Of a DNA stretch of 64,000 bases, positions 40,901 to 53,604 are shown piece after piece (the stretch's first letter is position 1; each line of letters begins with the position of its first letter). A program made the translations under genes and the position numbers. Source of the DNA: Leuctra nigra (Eukaryota > Arthropoda > Insecta > Plecoptera > Leuctridae). The DNA lies in contig OW203762.1 in NCBI GenBank assembly GCA_934045905.1, positions 51,485,411 to 51,549,410 on the forward strand, read 5' to 3'. A model generated the notes under the pieces. That model was not told where the DNA came from. It made no database searches and worked only from the letters and a program-made list of their open reading frames with translations.

Positions 40901-43900
40901 TAGGTACCTACTAAAATTACTTACAGGGAACTCGTCGACATCTGTGGAGTGGTTGCAGACGATCCAGATATCTTGACTGTCAGCATCTTTAGTGTTGGGC
41001 ACCTGCCTAATGTGAGACCAGAAGAGAGCATCCCGCTGTGAAGCGGGCCAGATACGCTTGTGAACTTGTAAGAAGACCAGTGTGTCATCAGATATGGTCT
41101 CGATAACGGTCATCTGTTCGAGAGTGCTCTCCCACTCGTAACGCACGTCTGGGCAGAAGAAGTAGTGGCACATTTCATGGCCAGTTACTCCCTAAAATAC
41201 AAATTCCATCAAATTTTTGAAAACAAGACACAATAATTTAGTAACATTGGCTAGCATTTTAAAATAATTATTGGAGGTCTGCAAGTCATTCCATAAGGAC
41301 CATCTTAAATTTGTATATTTTAGCACAGAAAGATGGCCTTGAGGTGAACTTGAATGAAAGTAAAGGTAGAGATGTAAATTAGAATTGCACTTTGTGTTAA
41401 ACACCGTTTGTTGAAAACTCGAATAAGTGGTTGAATGAATGTATTCTGAACTTGAGCGCCTTTAGATGCAAGCGAAGAGCAATAGGAAGAAGAATATAAT
41501 TTACCTTGACAACATGGCATGCCTTTAGAGGATCCACCACAAGCCCGTTGACTTCCTCCTCCCGCCGATACAACTTCATCTCTCCATCCTCAGCAAACAA
41601 CTGCCAGCCTCCCTCCCCCACGCCTAGCTGGGCGTAGTGTAGCTGCTCTGTAGCCACTCGCTCAATTTCACCCCACAACCTAAAAAACATCCGTCATCAA
41701 TGCCTCATTCAATTCCTGACTTCAAAGAGTATGCTGAATGCTGTTTACCTGTGATGGGAAGCTTTTGAAACTGACTTGCAGACTGAGACTTGCTTCTTAA
41801 TCCGATCTCGCATGTCCACATCTTCGTCCAGTTTGTCAAGGCCTGTTTCAACGGCGTCGTAGAACTCCTCATCATTCAGCGTGCTGTGTGGACCTTCCTG
41901 ATGGCGTAACAAATAAAGAGAGTGAATCAAATATTCATAGGTCCCTGTTCTTCACCAAATATTACCTAAATTATTGGTTGGGTGGTAGGTAGGTACACAC
42001 AATTGTAATAATAATAATCATCAATCTGCTACCAGTTCCAATTCAATGGGTCAGGGGGTAGGTGTTCCCACCAACACTAGGGCCGCAGGACTCCTGGAAA
42101 CTGGCTGGCATCTCCTCCTCATCTCCCTCCTCTTCTTCCACTTCTAGTTGTTCCACAACTTCCTTCTACCTAGCTCTGTCCTCCCACAGTCTTTCAGCCT
42201 CCAACTCGCTCCAACTTCCTCCTCTCTCCAACACATCCTCCAAGAATAACTCCAATCCACCTGAGCTCTCTTTGTCAACTTCTCTCTCACAGCGCTATTG
42301 TTTTAAATTATTTCCCTGATGTCCATCTGTCTTAGAAAATATATTTTTTTCAATTAATCTAGGCCTCCTACCTACCTATCAATACAAAAAATAAGTCATC
42401 ATTTTAGCCAAAAAATTACAGATTTTACTTGGCTGCCATAAGAAAAAATGAGGAAGGGAGACAACTCGATGTATCTCAGAAACCAGACACATTAAGCAAA
42501 TGTGTACCTAGGTACCTCAATAGATAGGTAGGTAGCACCTACCTACCTAGTAGATCTACGTAGTACACAAAAAATGATGAATATCTGGGACATTACCCGA
42601 TCAGCCCAGTCTCCTTTAGGCTTGTATTTATTTCTTCTAATGTGTAGAATAACTTTTCATGTTATTTTTAATTCTGAACCATCTTCCTCCATTTATAGAT
42701 CACATGGGAGATGACGGAGGAATATTATTAATACATTTGGACATTCTGTAGTGTTCTTCCTTCATACCTGCTCAGGTTTTTAACCGTGCGGATTCTATAA
42801 TCGTCTATAATTTCTATTTTAGACATGATAAAATGTAAGCTGAAATAAGAGTAATACAATAAGTAGGTTCTTAGGTAATTGAAAAATAATATATTGCTTC
42901 TACAGTATAAGCATCTACTAATCAAAATAACATTATGAAGATTTTTATGTGCATTCTTTGCACTTGTAAGGTCAGAATAATTGATGATGATCAGAGCTGG
43001 GTAAGTTACCAAAAAAATAGGAACGCGTTAAAGTTATGTTACTTTCCGAAAAAAAGGAACTAGTTAAAGTTAAAGTTCCTCGACTTATCAGAGGAACTGG
43101 AAGTTCCTTTTCAGTGAAAAGTTCCTGTAAAAGTTAGTTGATTATTTTATTTTCGGATGCATCCAATTTGTTAAAACACAAATTCTGTCTGTAAATTTTC
43201 TCTGTGGAAAACAAATTTTCTACGAATTTCCCCCAAGTAAGAATGGCTTGCATCTAATTCTACCCCCTTTCCCCATGCCACGGCAGGGTTGTTCTAGTGC
43301 AAGTGAGAGGGCGAACTGATGACGCACTTGTTTTGACTGTCACCAAGCATGAACGGCGTGATTGGAATGCGGTTTTGTGCAGGTGGCCTAAAATTCCTTA
43401 TCAGAAAAATCAGGTACAGATTTCAGGGCGGAAATGGTGTAGTTTTGAATGTTGAGGGAAGGTACATTCTGCTCTAAAAGTAACTGCAAAAGGAACTTCT
43501 ATAAATGTGAAAGTTCCACAACAAAAAGGAACTTTGAACGTTATTAAGTTACTTCTATTTTAGCAGGAACGCGTTACTGTAAAAGTTACAAAAATGTAAC
43601 GCGTTACCGGTAACGCGTTACTTTCGTTAAGTTACTACCCAGCTCTGATGATGATGTAATGAATCATCAATCAGGCACTTGGATTTGGAACAAACAAGGG
43701 AGAATCATAGGCGTGCGCAGGAGAAATCATTAGGGGGGGCCAACATGGGCGCAGGCAGGATTAATGACAGGGAGGGAAAGTCCAAGGGGAAAAAATTGCC
43801 ATGGGCGAAGAGGGGTGTTGGGGGCGTGCCCCACACCTTGCCCGCAGGGACTTTTTTGGTATTTTGACACTTTGAAATACATTTTCAGACGTTCTGAGGA

Positions 43901-46900
43901 GCATTTTCTTTACAAATTCATTTTTTTAAATTTTACACACCTTTTCACTACAATAAGGTGAGGGGGGCATGCCTCAAAACCTGGTTCGGCAGAGTTTTTA
44001 GTATTTTGGCACTTCAAAAGGAATTTGAGACGTTTTAATGTGCATTTTGTTCCCAAAACTTTATTTTTTCACAATATATATATAACATATATATAAATTG
44101 GGGGCGAAGTCCCCCGAGAAAACTTTCTCTGCAAAGGTCATACATATTAGAGCAATTTTGAGGCATATTAAAAGGGGGGGGGGGGGAACCCCATAACCAA
44201 TCAAAGCTTGTTATTATCATTGAAATGTGAGGTCACCTACTAGAGTGAGACAATGAGATCGTTTAGACTGACTTCTGATGGTGCGATCTTACATTTATCA
44301 GCCTATCAGATTTATTTAACGTTCAAGTTTTGTTTGGCCAAGTGTACTTTATATAGAGGCATTGTTTTCCAAAATATAGTGTTTTTATCAACCTCCAGTA
44401 ATTTGAGCAACTCCAGTCTGCCCCGCAGGGAGATTTTTTGTTTAAACCCTTTTAAAACAAAATTTTGACACTATGAGGACCACATTTTATCATTTTTTAA
44501 TTGAGGCTGACCCATTGAAGGAGGGGGGGGGGGGGCAAGGCCCCCCCTCTTCCCGTGCGTACGTCTATTGGGAGAATTTAACTTGCTATCTAGGTCTACT
44601 ACAGTGAAGAAGATTACCTTATTTTTAGTGGATTGGGAACTGGAACCAGTTGCCATGAAACACTTCAGAAAAGCCAGGGACATTTGTACATAAGTATTTA
44701 ATCCGATATTGTAAGTTTAAAGATCTTCATCGCTTGTAGGATTTAATTAATCATTTTTTGATAGGTCACAGGAATTTATGTTTTCAATAGTAATCGATGA
44801 ACAGTCTAACTGGCAGTGTCTGTCAAATTTATGTAATTTTCATAGTTCCTTCACCGCGTAGAGAACAGCTATCTTCACACTATTAAGCTTACGGTGTGAA
44901 CACTTCAATGATCTACCATTGGCTCCCGTGAATACGGACTACGGGTGGAATACGCAGAAAAAAATGCTATAAAATCGACCCTTGGTCAGTCTGCACCCTA
45001 GCCGATCGCAGCGCTAAGTTCGCTGGTGGCGATCCCGGAACTAATCTAGGCAATCATTTTATTTCTTGAGTGATAGTCAATGGCGCGAGCTGTCAAATGC
45101 CATCTTTTAGGTTATTTGCTGTTTGGTGAATAATAAGTAAGTGAAAATGCTTGTATTACATGTTAATTATTACAATCAATAAACTAAACACATTTTTACA
45201 CTGATATCAACCCTTTAATTTCATCTGATCGTTATCCAAGTTGTTTAAGTTCTAATTTATACATTTGATTTTGAATTAACCCGCTAAAATTCAGATTAGT
45301 TCGATTTTCTAACACCAACCATGGTGCTTAGAGAGCGCTGCGAACGGCTGGTAGCCGCAGCCAATCCACTCTATAGACCTGGCCATATTTAGCATTGGAG
45401 CCTGTTTCACGTCTCAAGCCCATCTGATCTCACCTTAAATTTAATAGTGTGAAGATAGCTGTTCTCTACGCGGTGGTTCCTTAGTTGCTTTAGTGGCCCA
45501 TATTTGGTCAATCTTGCATGACAAACGTACTTAACATGCCTGGAAGTTTGATCAAGTGTTGGACTTTCAGTGAATCTTGAAGAAATTCAAACACTGAAAA
45601 AAATTATTTGGGTCGCCTTTATGCCAATGTCACTTAGCAGGAACAGAAAAAACACAGCTGTCCATGCCAAAAGAGCAAAAATGAGACGCTTGCTTCACTC
45701 GCTCAATATTGCTCAATATTGCTCAATAGGGAACTCTCTCTAGTTGTAGAATGGATTAAAAACGTGAAATATTGAAAGTATGTACCTATAGGATGTAGGC
45801 AAACAAAACATTATTATTGTGGGATGAATAGTTTTCAAGTAAGTGATACAGAAAGAATGATAAAAAACTTTGAATTTTAAAATCATTTAACCTTGTTTTT
45901 AAAACAGTAATAGTATATTGACATCATGGGGCACATCATTATCATGGCAACAAAGTATTCACCATGATAACACATTGTTGTGGCCGAAATGACATCACCC
46001 GACCGGGCACACATATCATAGAGATCTATGCACATATTATGTCACACATGCAGGGGTGTAGTCGGGCCAGGGCGCACCAGGGCGCCGCCCCGGTACTACA
46101 TTTTGAGCCAGGGCGGCGCCCTGGCTCTCAGTTTACTGATAAGCCAGGGCGAAGCAACTGTTGTGTATAAACAAAATCAATGTTATAATAAAGTCAATAA
46201 ATATTCAAAATCAGTTTGCTAAAGAAAATGCATTTCAATTTCTGTGGAGCAATTTTCTGACGAAATTAAATGATGCACTCCTCCGTTTTTAATTTTTATG
46301 CATCAGATTCATATTAAATCTATGAGAGTGTTAAAAAGAAATAATCCTTTTTGAATTCTTTTCTGAATTTTCTTTTCAAAAATGCCGCTGTGCTACGCTT
46401 CTCAAAAAAGTGATGTTTTACAAATTTACACTACTGTTTAAAGAGAGCGCAGCATTATCAGGTACAATTCCGAACAAATTGAACGATTAGGTAATAACTA
46501 AGTATTCTGCATCCCTTCAATAAATATTAATCAGAGTACCTAATTTTAATCATGTTAAAGAGAGTAGAAAATCAATAAATTCGCTGCGCGGCATTATTCC
46601 GGTAAAATTTTGACCAAATTCGATTATTTACTCATCTGTGTTCCTTTAATAAATATTAATCCATTGATAGTCAATGATTAATCCAAGTCGTTTTAATCAT
46701 GTTTAAGAGGGAAGAAAATTTAAAAAAATCGCTGCGAGGCATTTTTCTGGTAAACTTATGACAAAATTTAAATGTTTCACTTTTTTGTTGTTCTTCAATA
46801 TGTATCAAAAACATTTTAAACCTTTCATTGAGGGCTTTATTTCGCTGCTTACATTTTTATGTGAAAAGTTTGTGACGAAATTAAACTATTCACATTTCTG

Positions 46901-49900
46901 TTTTCCTTCAACTATTATGCTCCAAAATCATTTTTAGCCATTCTTTGAGTGCTGACTTCAAAAAATTTGCTGCGCGGACTTTTTCTGGGGGGCAAGCCCC
47001 CCAGACCCCTCTCTGGGACGATATCAACTTTCAAACCAGCATGGACCGCACTGGTACTATTATTTTTAGGACTACACCCCTTCACACATGGATTTTCCCG
47101 CCAAAATGTCACATGAAATTTAAATTTGATATTTTATAAATGAAAACGGTTATTTTTCGGGTGAAAAGTGTACTCGTCATTATGAGACTTTCCCATTATA
47201 AATACCTAGTACCTACCTTTATAAATTTGTACATTTACTTGTGTAAATGAATACTACCTACTAAATTGTTTCAATTAGGTAATATGTACCTATTTTTAGT
47301 TCTAAATTTTGCAGCAAGTACCTATACTACGTTTCAAGGGCTTGACATGGAAATGTGTCAAGTTATTCCTGAATATCAAAGCAAAATATGTAGTTGTCAC
47401 TGACATTTTACTTTTTTTTAACATAAGTAAGTAACTAATGCTCCTGCCCTATTGTTTGATCTTGGGAAGCAAATCTTATTCGATAAGCTGGAATGACAAG
47501 CAGGTTTAGTAAAGTGTGGGACTATTGAATTGATCAGGCTTGAAGGAATTCCATCATGTGGATAGATGCCAATGACTTCTGTCTACGATGTTCAATGTGC
47601 CAGGCTTCCTGACAAGGTTACGTGGTTGTCAAGCATGAATGACATGATAAGCAAGAGTAACTGGCCATGTAACTCACACAATCTACTAATATGTGACACA
47701 CGTAGGCCACGGGGTAGTGGTTCTCAATCAAGGTGAGAATTTTATTACAAATTTTATTTCATCACTAATTTCATTATTTTATTTTAAAACACATTAAAGA
47801 ATGAGTAATTATAGCTAGGGTGTCACTAAAGTATTCTTATCACACTTCCTCTATGATCTTGCCTGCCAGTGCAGGCCAACCAATCGATCTGAAATTTTGC
47901 ACATCCACTCATTTGTAATAAGAGCGGCCTCGTGTAGGTATAGTTTTTGATTAGGATCCTGTGATTTATTAAAAATAAAAACTTAAATTATTGTGTAACC
48001 GATCAACTTCAAATTTTGCAAGTCATCGGTTCAACCAACATTTTAGGTGTTTTTTTAAACAATTTTCAGACTAGTCTGTCATTGATTTTAAAAGTTATTG
48101 ACATATTAGGGTATTTTTGGAAATATTTTGTCACCTTATATCTTGATGGAAATTTTAGATATTTTATTGCTGCTTTGACACATTTTGTTTTGGCTCTTTC
48201 CAAGGTCTGTAGAGTAGAAATCAAGTTGAATGCAATACGAAGGATCGCTTAGGTATTAACGCGTTACCTACGGTCGGGGACAGGCGAAGATGGACCCAGT
48301 TTAACATGGCCAGGTATAGGCCGGCCCAAGCTAGAGCAGGTTCATCTTTGCCCAGGGATGGGCAAGATACTTAAAAAAAGTATCTTAGATACAAGATACA
48401 AGATACTTGATTATTTGCTCTCAAGATACAAGATAAAAGATACTTTCATTTAAGAGTATTTTAAGATACAAGATACTATAGTATCTTGAAGATACTTAAG
48501 ATACAAGATACTTCAAAACAAAATGAGAATTAAAGAGTCGGGGAAAAAATATGAGTCAATTCAGAATTTTTTAAACTCTTTTAGGTGATAACATTGTCAT
48601 ACCAATTATTTATTTTTAAAAGAAACAAATACAAATTAAAGAATCTTCAGAAAGTTCACAGGAAGTTAGATTGAGATCTCTATGCTTGCCTAGACACCTA
48701 ATGTGCCATTCTCAGAAAATTGTCTATAATGGAGTTTCAGGTATTTGTTTGCAAAAATATTGGGAATCTTTTGACCATTTTTAGCTTAAAAGTATCTTAA
48801 GTATCTTGGAAAAATAAGATACTCAAGATACTTTAAAAATGTATCTTAGATACTTTCATAAGATACTTTACTAAAAAGTATCTTAGATACAGATACTAAG
48901 ATACTATTGTATCTCAAGATACGTATCTAAGATACTTGTATCTTAGATACTGCCCATCCCTGTCTTTGCCTTTCACTAAACGTTTTCCTAGTAAGTAGGT
49001 GCTACTATTAAATACACAATAGGTAGGGTAGAAATATTTTAAAAATCGCAAAAATTCTTCTTGACTTTTGTTACAAAATGTAGAACTAAATTAATGTAAA
49101 AAGTACTAGACTACCTACCTACTTACCTACAATAAATAAAAACTTTAATTCTATTGTGTTCTTAAGACTGGAAATGATTACTTAAAACATTAAAATTAAT
49201 TTGAACTGATTTAACCCCCCGACCCAACATTGTGTTAAAACGAGAGAAAGATATTACCTATTACATTATAAAAATTCTGTAGCCAGGGGCTGTATTCTAA
49301 AACATTTAAATTCCCAATTTCCTTATTCCTTATGGCCGTGACCAGATTCCATCAGGAATGGAATTGGGGCATTCTAGAATACGCCTCCAGGAGGTATATT
49401 CTAGAACGATTTTCCAATTTCATTCTGATGGAATACAGTCACGGACAAAAGGATTAACATTGTATGGAATTGAATTCTAGTGGAATTGGGAATTTAAAAG
49501 TTCTAGAATAGGGCCCCAGGTAGAGTCCATTCAGTGATTTATGGTTTACTGATAAGTGTTTACCTCATAATCAGGGCTGCCATGCGATGCTAATCTGGCA
49601 CTGATTGTTTCCTGACGCGCAATCCGATAGAGCTCTTCCACCTTCCGCCTTCTCTCCGCTTCCTTCTCGAGTCGTCGACGCCACATATCTTCTCTTTGGC
49701 CGACAACCTCCAAGCAGTACTGCAGTGTTGACAACACGCCAGATGTTGTAGCCTTGAATGTCAGAGCCTCTCCCTTGAAGTCAGGGGCATGAACACCCAG
49801 ATTAACGTATGTATCTCCTTCTGCCCTTGATGTCTCCGACTCTAACTCATTGGATTTCCTACTCTTAGGAGAGGCATTGGCCTCCACACATGAGTCAAAG

Positions 49901-51382
49901 TAGCCCTGAAGAGTCTCAATCTGACGAACCAATATGTCTCTGAAAGTCTCCATTTCTGCAAGTTTCTCTTTAAGTCCACGCCCTTTTCTAAAGCTGGAGG
50001 TTGAAGCCGTAGATAATGTATTGGAAGTGAGGGAAATTGCACTGCCATGGCGTTTCAGGTTGTTTTCACTCCCATAGCCCGACTCCAACTGAAAATAAAA
50101 TAGAAATGTATTAACCTAGAACGCATATAAAACCAGATTGGTACTACTACCTACTGGACCGTACTTACTTCCTGTCTAATTACTAGAAAATCTTGGTAAG
50201 ATCTTGTTAGGTAGGTAAGAACTTTGCAAGACTTGCAATTTTTTTTTAATTAAGATCGAGCAAGATCTTTTTAAGTTTTTATGTGCGATCATAAAAAGAT
50301 CTTGCCAAGATTTTTCAGAAGGGATCAACAGCAAAGATAAGAAGTAGGTGAGACAAATTCGACTCTGATTTTGTAAAGGGAGTGGAGTCCACATCTAAAG
50401 ACACAATCATCATTGAATGTCAATGATGTCTTGTTATTATCAATGAAATCAGAGCTCCCCTACTAGAGTTAGACGACGAGTTAGCAACATCGAATGATGC
50501 CGTCAAATCTTTTTCAGCCAATCCACTTTTTCGAATACCGTTTTATCATTGACAATCAAAACTAGGGGATAAGCAAATCGTTTACTTTTCACGGCACTAC
50601 GGTTGTAGTCAAATAAAAATGCCGCACGCGAATCACAACACGTCTAGAGAAGGAGGGGGCGGGACTTCCGTAGCAACTTGTTCTAGAGATGCGAATGAAT
50701 TACACGTCAAACTACTTTTACCTAAATACCTTAATCTCACAAAACATGTGAGCAATACATTCTTAGATGATTGAAAAGTGTACTAGACATGGTCTACTGA
50801 GTTTTCATAACGGAAATAAGTTTGTATGCTGTGTCAAAATCTGACGGTTGCAGTGGCTGGACGCCCGGGAGGCGGGATCAGAGTATCACGCAATGGTACA
50901 AACGAGGGCCGTGCGTTATAGTGGTATTGGCATGGCAGTTTCATATCCCGGTACAGAGGTGTTAGTCAATGGTTTTATCATTTGTTGACCTACCTTCCCA
51001 CCAAGATGTGTTTTTTATATTATTATTATAAACCTACCTTGTAAGATTCAAGAGTATTGACCCACTGCTGTTTCCAATCTGGATTCTCTGCTCGAAGATA
51101 CCAAACGCAATCATTGACAGACACATCGAAGCGACATTCGTCAAATTCATGTGGTTTTACACTAGCTTTACTGAGGCCAATAGCTCCCCGACAACCAAAT
51201 CCAGTTTCTTGTTCCGATTTGTAATATGACAAAGTGCCATCCTTGAATACAATGAACCGACTTTGCCAGCCATGAATATAATTAGTCCATTTACTAAGAG
51301 TTCCTTGTAATTCAGGAACTTGGTATCCATTGTCAGAATCTTCGTCCTCATCACTAAAATTTACTCCATGGTCGTCTGTCAT
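37933..51382 (-). CDS. cert: Ceramide transfer protein CERT (complete, 7 exons)
   Basis: CERT carries ceramide from the ER to the Golgi for sphingomyelin-type lipid synthesis. Exons from 5' to 3' are 51038-51382, 49564-50088, 41749-41897, 41505-41679, 40925-41191, 40692-40824 and 37933-38060. Phases agree, giving 573 aa, close to the mammalian 598-624. The PH domain is at about residues 25-115 ([38 protein letters not shown]). The serine-rich motif [10 protein letters not shown] follows, with Ser131 equivalent to the kinase-regulated serine of human CERT. A coiled-coil segment ([15 protein letters not shown]) comes next. The FFAT motif EFYDAVE is at 301-307, for binding ER VAP proteins. The START domain runs from about 340 to the end ([34 protein letters not shown]). 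Intron 2 is 7.7 kb and full of transposons. Confidence 0.95.
38439..38599. repeat. Long hairpin MITE, copy 2
   Basis: Homologous to 20763-20917 (GGCCAATTCTTGAGTTTTC and its inverse, central AACTATTGCTTGGAC). CCCCTCAG flanks it at 38431-38438 and 38600-38607, fitting an 8-bp target duplication. Confidence 0.8.
38698..39085. mobile_element. hAT-like MITE (TAGGGATGAGC ends)
   Basis: Ends TAGGGATGAGCAATTAA and GATCGCCCATCCCTA. The flanks ACCCTGGG and GCCTGGGG are similar but not identical. It lies in a CERT intron. Confidence 0.6.
39327..40637. mobile_element. Long-TIR DNA element, possibly PIF/Harbinger-like
   Basis: Terminal inverted repeats of about 190 bp start GGGCTCGTTCCATTAA and GGGTCGTTCCACCAATAAAC, and share AGTAACATGACCTTGAACAT further in. 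TAT lies at both edges, as a 3-bp duplication would give. The interior holds about three diverged ~200-bp repeats with ACAAAACGAAACT and AATACCAATA. No transposase was recognised. It sits 54 bp from CERT exon 40692-40824. Confidence 0.7.
42050..42290 (-). pseudogene. LINE C-terminal tail fragment
   Basis: On the minus strand it reads an acidic Trp/Glu-rich tail ending [13 protein letters not shown], resembling the tail of the LINE fragment at 19890-20470. It is too short for classification. Confidence 0.4.
42992..43647. mobile_element. hAT-type MITE (CAGAGCTGGGTAAGTTACC ends)
   Basis: Ends CAGAGCTGGGTAAGTTACC and GTTACTACCCAGCTCTG. A perfect 8-bp target duplication ATGATGAT lies before 42992 and at 43648-43655. 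The body is rich in AAAGTTAC/GTAACG repeats. It is related to 52015-53596. Confidence 0.92.
43706..44569. mobile_element. hAT-type element with nested MITE fragment
   Basis: Ends CATAGGCGTGCGCA and TGCGTACGTCTATT. A perfect 8-bp target duplication GGGAGAAT lies at 43698-43705 and 44570-44577. The inside has repeated GGGGCGAAG and CCCGCAGGG motifs and G runs. It is interrupted by 44191-44347. Confidence 0.85.
44191..44347. mobile_element. Fragment of the GGCCAAACAAAACTTGAACG MITE (nested)
   Basis: From CATAACCAATCAAAGCTTG to GTTTTGTTTGGCCAAGTGTA it closely follows the right part of 25080-26183. The left end is missing. Confidence 0.75.
44852..45475. mobile_element. TIR element with 7-bp target duplication, copy 1
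   Basis: Ends CACCGCGTAGAGAACAGC and its inverse match for about 35 bp. The flanks GTTCCTT (44845-44851) and GTTCCTT (45476-45482) are identical 7-mers. It is homologous to 57224-57858 in both ends and interior. The superfamily is not recognised. Confidence 0.88.
45476..46050. other. CERT intron 2 segment, no gene
   Basis: Only small tandem GCTCAATATT repeats near 45700-45727 are notable. Confidence 0.4.
46051..47082. mobile_element. hAT-type element (CAGGGGTGTAGTC ends)
   Basis: Ends CAGGGGTGTAGTC and GACTACACCCCTT. A perfect 8-bp target duplication CACACATG lies at 46043-46050 and 47083-47090. The interior has several diverged repeats containing CGCTGCGCGGCATT and AAATTTGACC-like bits. 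It does not code. Confidence 0.87.
47830..48991 (+). mobile_element. Helitron-like element, diverged copy C, interrupted by hAT
   Basis: The right end CACTAAACGTTTTCCTAGT matches the terminus of copies A and B at 17 of 19 bases. The left part AACCAATCGATCTGAAATTT resembles their AGCAATCGATCTGAAATTTT. The left limit is approximate. The hAT element 48353-48962 is inserted near its 3' end. Confidence 0.45.
48353..48962. mobile_element. hAT-type MITE rich in GATACTT repeats (nested)
   Basis: Ends CAGGGATGGGCA and TGCCCATCCCTG. A perfect 8-bp target duplication TCTTTGCC lies at 48345-48352 and 48963-48970. The inside is packed with AAGATAC/GTATCTT repeats in both orientations. Confidence 0.95.
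49284..49516. repeat. Hairpin MITE (GGGGC..ATTCTA ends)
   Basis: CAGGGGCTGTATTCTA and TAGAATAGGGCCCC bound two arms, each with AATTCCCAATT- and GATTCCATCAGGAATGG-like sequence inverted about a centre near 49390. It lies 48 bp from CERT exon 2. Confidence 0.7.
50420..50573. mobile_element. MITE fragment of the ACAATCAATCCTTG family
   Basis: CTTGTTATTATCAATGAAAT and TTTTTCAGCCAATCCACTTT match the inside of 28066-28280 and 55085-55305. The left end is lost. It lies in CERT intron 1. Confidence 0.6.
50574..51037. other. CERT intron 1 remainder
   Basis: No gene or clear repeat was found. Confidence 0.4.
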
Positions 51383-52014
51383 GTTCTTACTTTATCATTG
51401 CACTAATATATAACGTCTAATGTCAATTTATTTTTAATCTATTGGTTTAGAGGAAGTTAAATCACTTGTGATAACGGCAAGCTATCTCGTGACAGGTTTA
51501 TGTCAAATGGCAGACTAAAGTGAAGTTGGTAACAAGTTACATGGTATAATGGGCCAAGGTCTCCTCGATCTCCGCCCACAATATGGATCTGGGAAGCAGT
51601 GAACTTTTCGCGGGATGTTAAAATAACCTGTTATGTCGGCTCCTCACCTCGATGAAGCTACTGAGAAATTTACCTAATAATACTAGTATAGTATCTTGGC
51701 TAATAATACCTAGGTACTGTAGATTCGAACTCGGGGAATAAAGAAATTCAAGTAAGGATGAAAAAGTATTGTACAGACATACTATTTACCAACTTATATT
51801 ATTATAAAATAAGGGTTGTAAATTTAAATTTGTGGGGTAGTATTCCAACTTTCAAGTGAATGAAGAAAAATTTGATATTTTGGTTACAATGATTGATACT
51901 AAATATATTATTGAATACAGCAAGTACGAAGATTTGTCTAGGACAGATATTTTTGTATCCCCGACTCATATTTGTCCAAAATTCGAAGATGATTGTTTCT
52001 AAGTTACAGAGGTC

Positions 52015-53596
52015 CAGGGTTGGGTAAGTTACCAAAAATAAAGTAACTACCTAGTTTAAGTTAAAGTTACTGAGAAAATATAGGTAACTGAAAGTTACAT
52101 TTTTCAGTGAAAGTTACTATGAAAGTTACTCTGATAAAAATTGATAATTTTGAGGGAAAACTTGACATTATGTGGACTGGTGATGTATCAATGCACTGGG
52201 GGGAACGGATAGAATTACCATTTTCATTTCGCATGTAGAGCAAGCTAAGACAAAAGGAGGGGGAGGGAAGGGTTGGTTAGGGTCGCGCGTAAGCAGGATA
52301 TCGTCGCTTGAGAATGCATTTGTTCTATCTCCAATTTCCGTAAATTTTGACATTTTGACATTTATCACTTGCTTAGAATGCATTTGGGCTATATCCATGT
52401 AGAAAATATAATAACATGACATTAATTCCCTCCAAAAACGAATAATTCACTTGCATTATGTCCATTTCCAAACACCTGTTAAGAATGCAAATGTTCAATG
52501 TCCATATTTCAACTTCCGGCTACTGTTTGAGCCAATCAACATCAAGCACACGGTAGATTCAGAGTGGCGGTTTCCCGCGTTTTTTTGAATGTAGGTTTTG
52601 GGGCACATAATTACTAATTTTAATATCTAATATGTGTTTCATATGTGACCGTTGATATTAATGATTAACGCCTTTATTACTGACTTCTATCAATTCATTT
52701 CAAATATTGTAACAATGAGTGTATATATTGGTTTAATTGATTTTAAAATCATCAGTTCCATTAGAAACGATTTTTTGTGTATATTAATTTTGTAAATAAT
52801 TAGTTCTACGCCTATTATGATGTAGGCAAATTATAATATACATGGACATGAATGAGTAGGTTAATTATGCTATTAATATATTTAAACTGATGCATTTGAA
52901 TAACAAATAAGGAAAATGTATTTAGAAAAGTATAATTTATTGATTTTAATTTCCCATTATATCACTGCTAATATCGATCAATGAAAATATTGATAAATAT
53001 TTTGAAAAATAGAGGTAAAAGTTATTAAAAGCATGTGGGGAATTCTATCAATGTTAATTCAATGGGAAATGGAGATAGCCCGTCCTATTCTCAACGACAT
53101 CAAATTTTTCTCGATACAAAAGGGCTATCTCCAACAGGAAGTAGTATTTTTAAGGGAATAATAACTAATTCATTGTGTTCTTATATTTTTTTATATTCCC
53201 TATGTGATCCGAAGATGATATCCTGCTAATATCATTGTGATACGAGTTCATTTAGTAGGAGAAATTAATGTCTCAAACTTCTACTCGCCATTGCCGAAAA
53301 TAGGAATTGTAGGAGATAGAACAAATACATTCTCAAGCGACGATATGAAATGATTTGATGCGTGCTAAATTTAGATACAGGTAAAATGTTTGGCTTACAA
53401 TGTCAAGTTTTCTCTCAGGAGAAAAGGTATAACGTGTTCTAAAGTTACTTTCTTGGTAACTGTTAAAAAACAAAAAGTTCCCGTAGAAAAAGGAACTTGG
53501 GCGTAATTAAGTTACCAGGTTTAAAAAGTATTGAGTTACCATAAAAGTTACTGAAAAAGTAACGCGTTACTTGTGTTAAGTTACTACCCAACCCTG
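52015..53596. mobile_element. hAT-type element with internal inverted repeat
   Basis: Ends CAGGGTTGGGTAAGTTACC and GTTACTACCCAACCCTG. A perfect 8-bp target duplication CAGAGGTC lies at 52007-52014 and 53597-53604. Inside, CGTCGCTTGAGAATGCATTT near 52302 is inverted near 53343, so a second element about 1 kb long may be nested. It lies between CERT and MPP10. Confidence 0.93.
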
Positions 53597-53604
53597 CAGA
53601 GGTC

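Noticed and set aside
52015..53596. Autonomous hAT transposase inside the longest hAT element
   Set aside because: No frame longer than about 65 codons and no transposase motif was seen; the interior is non-coding.
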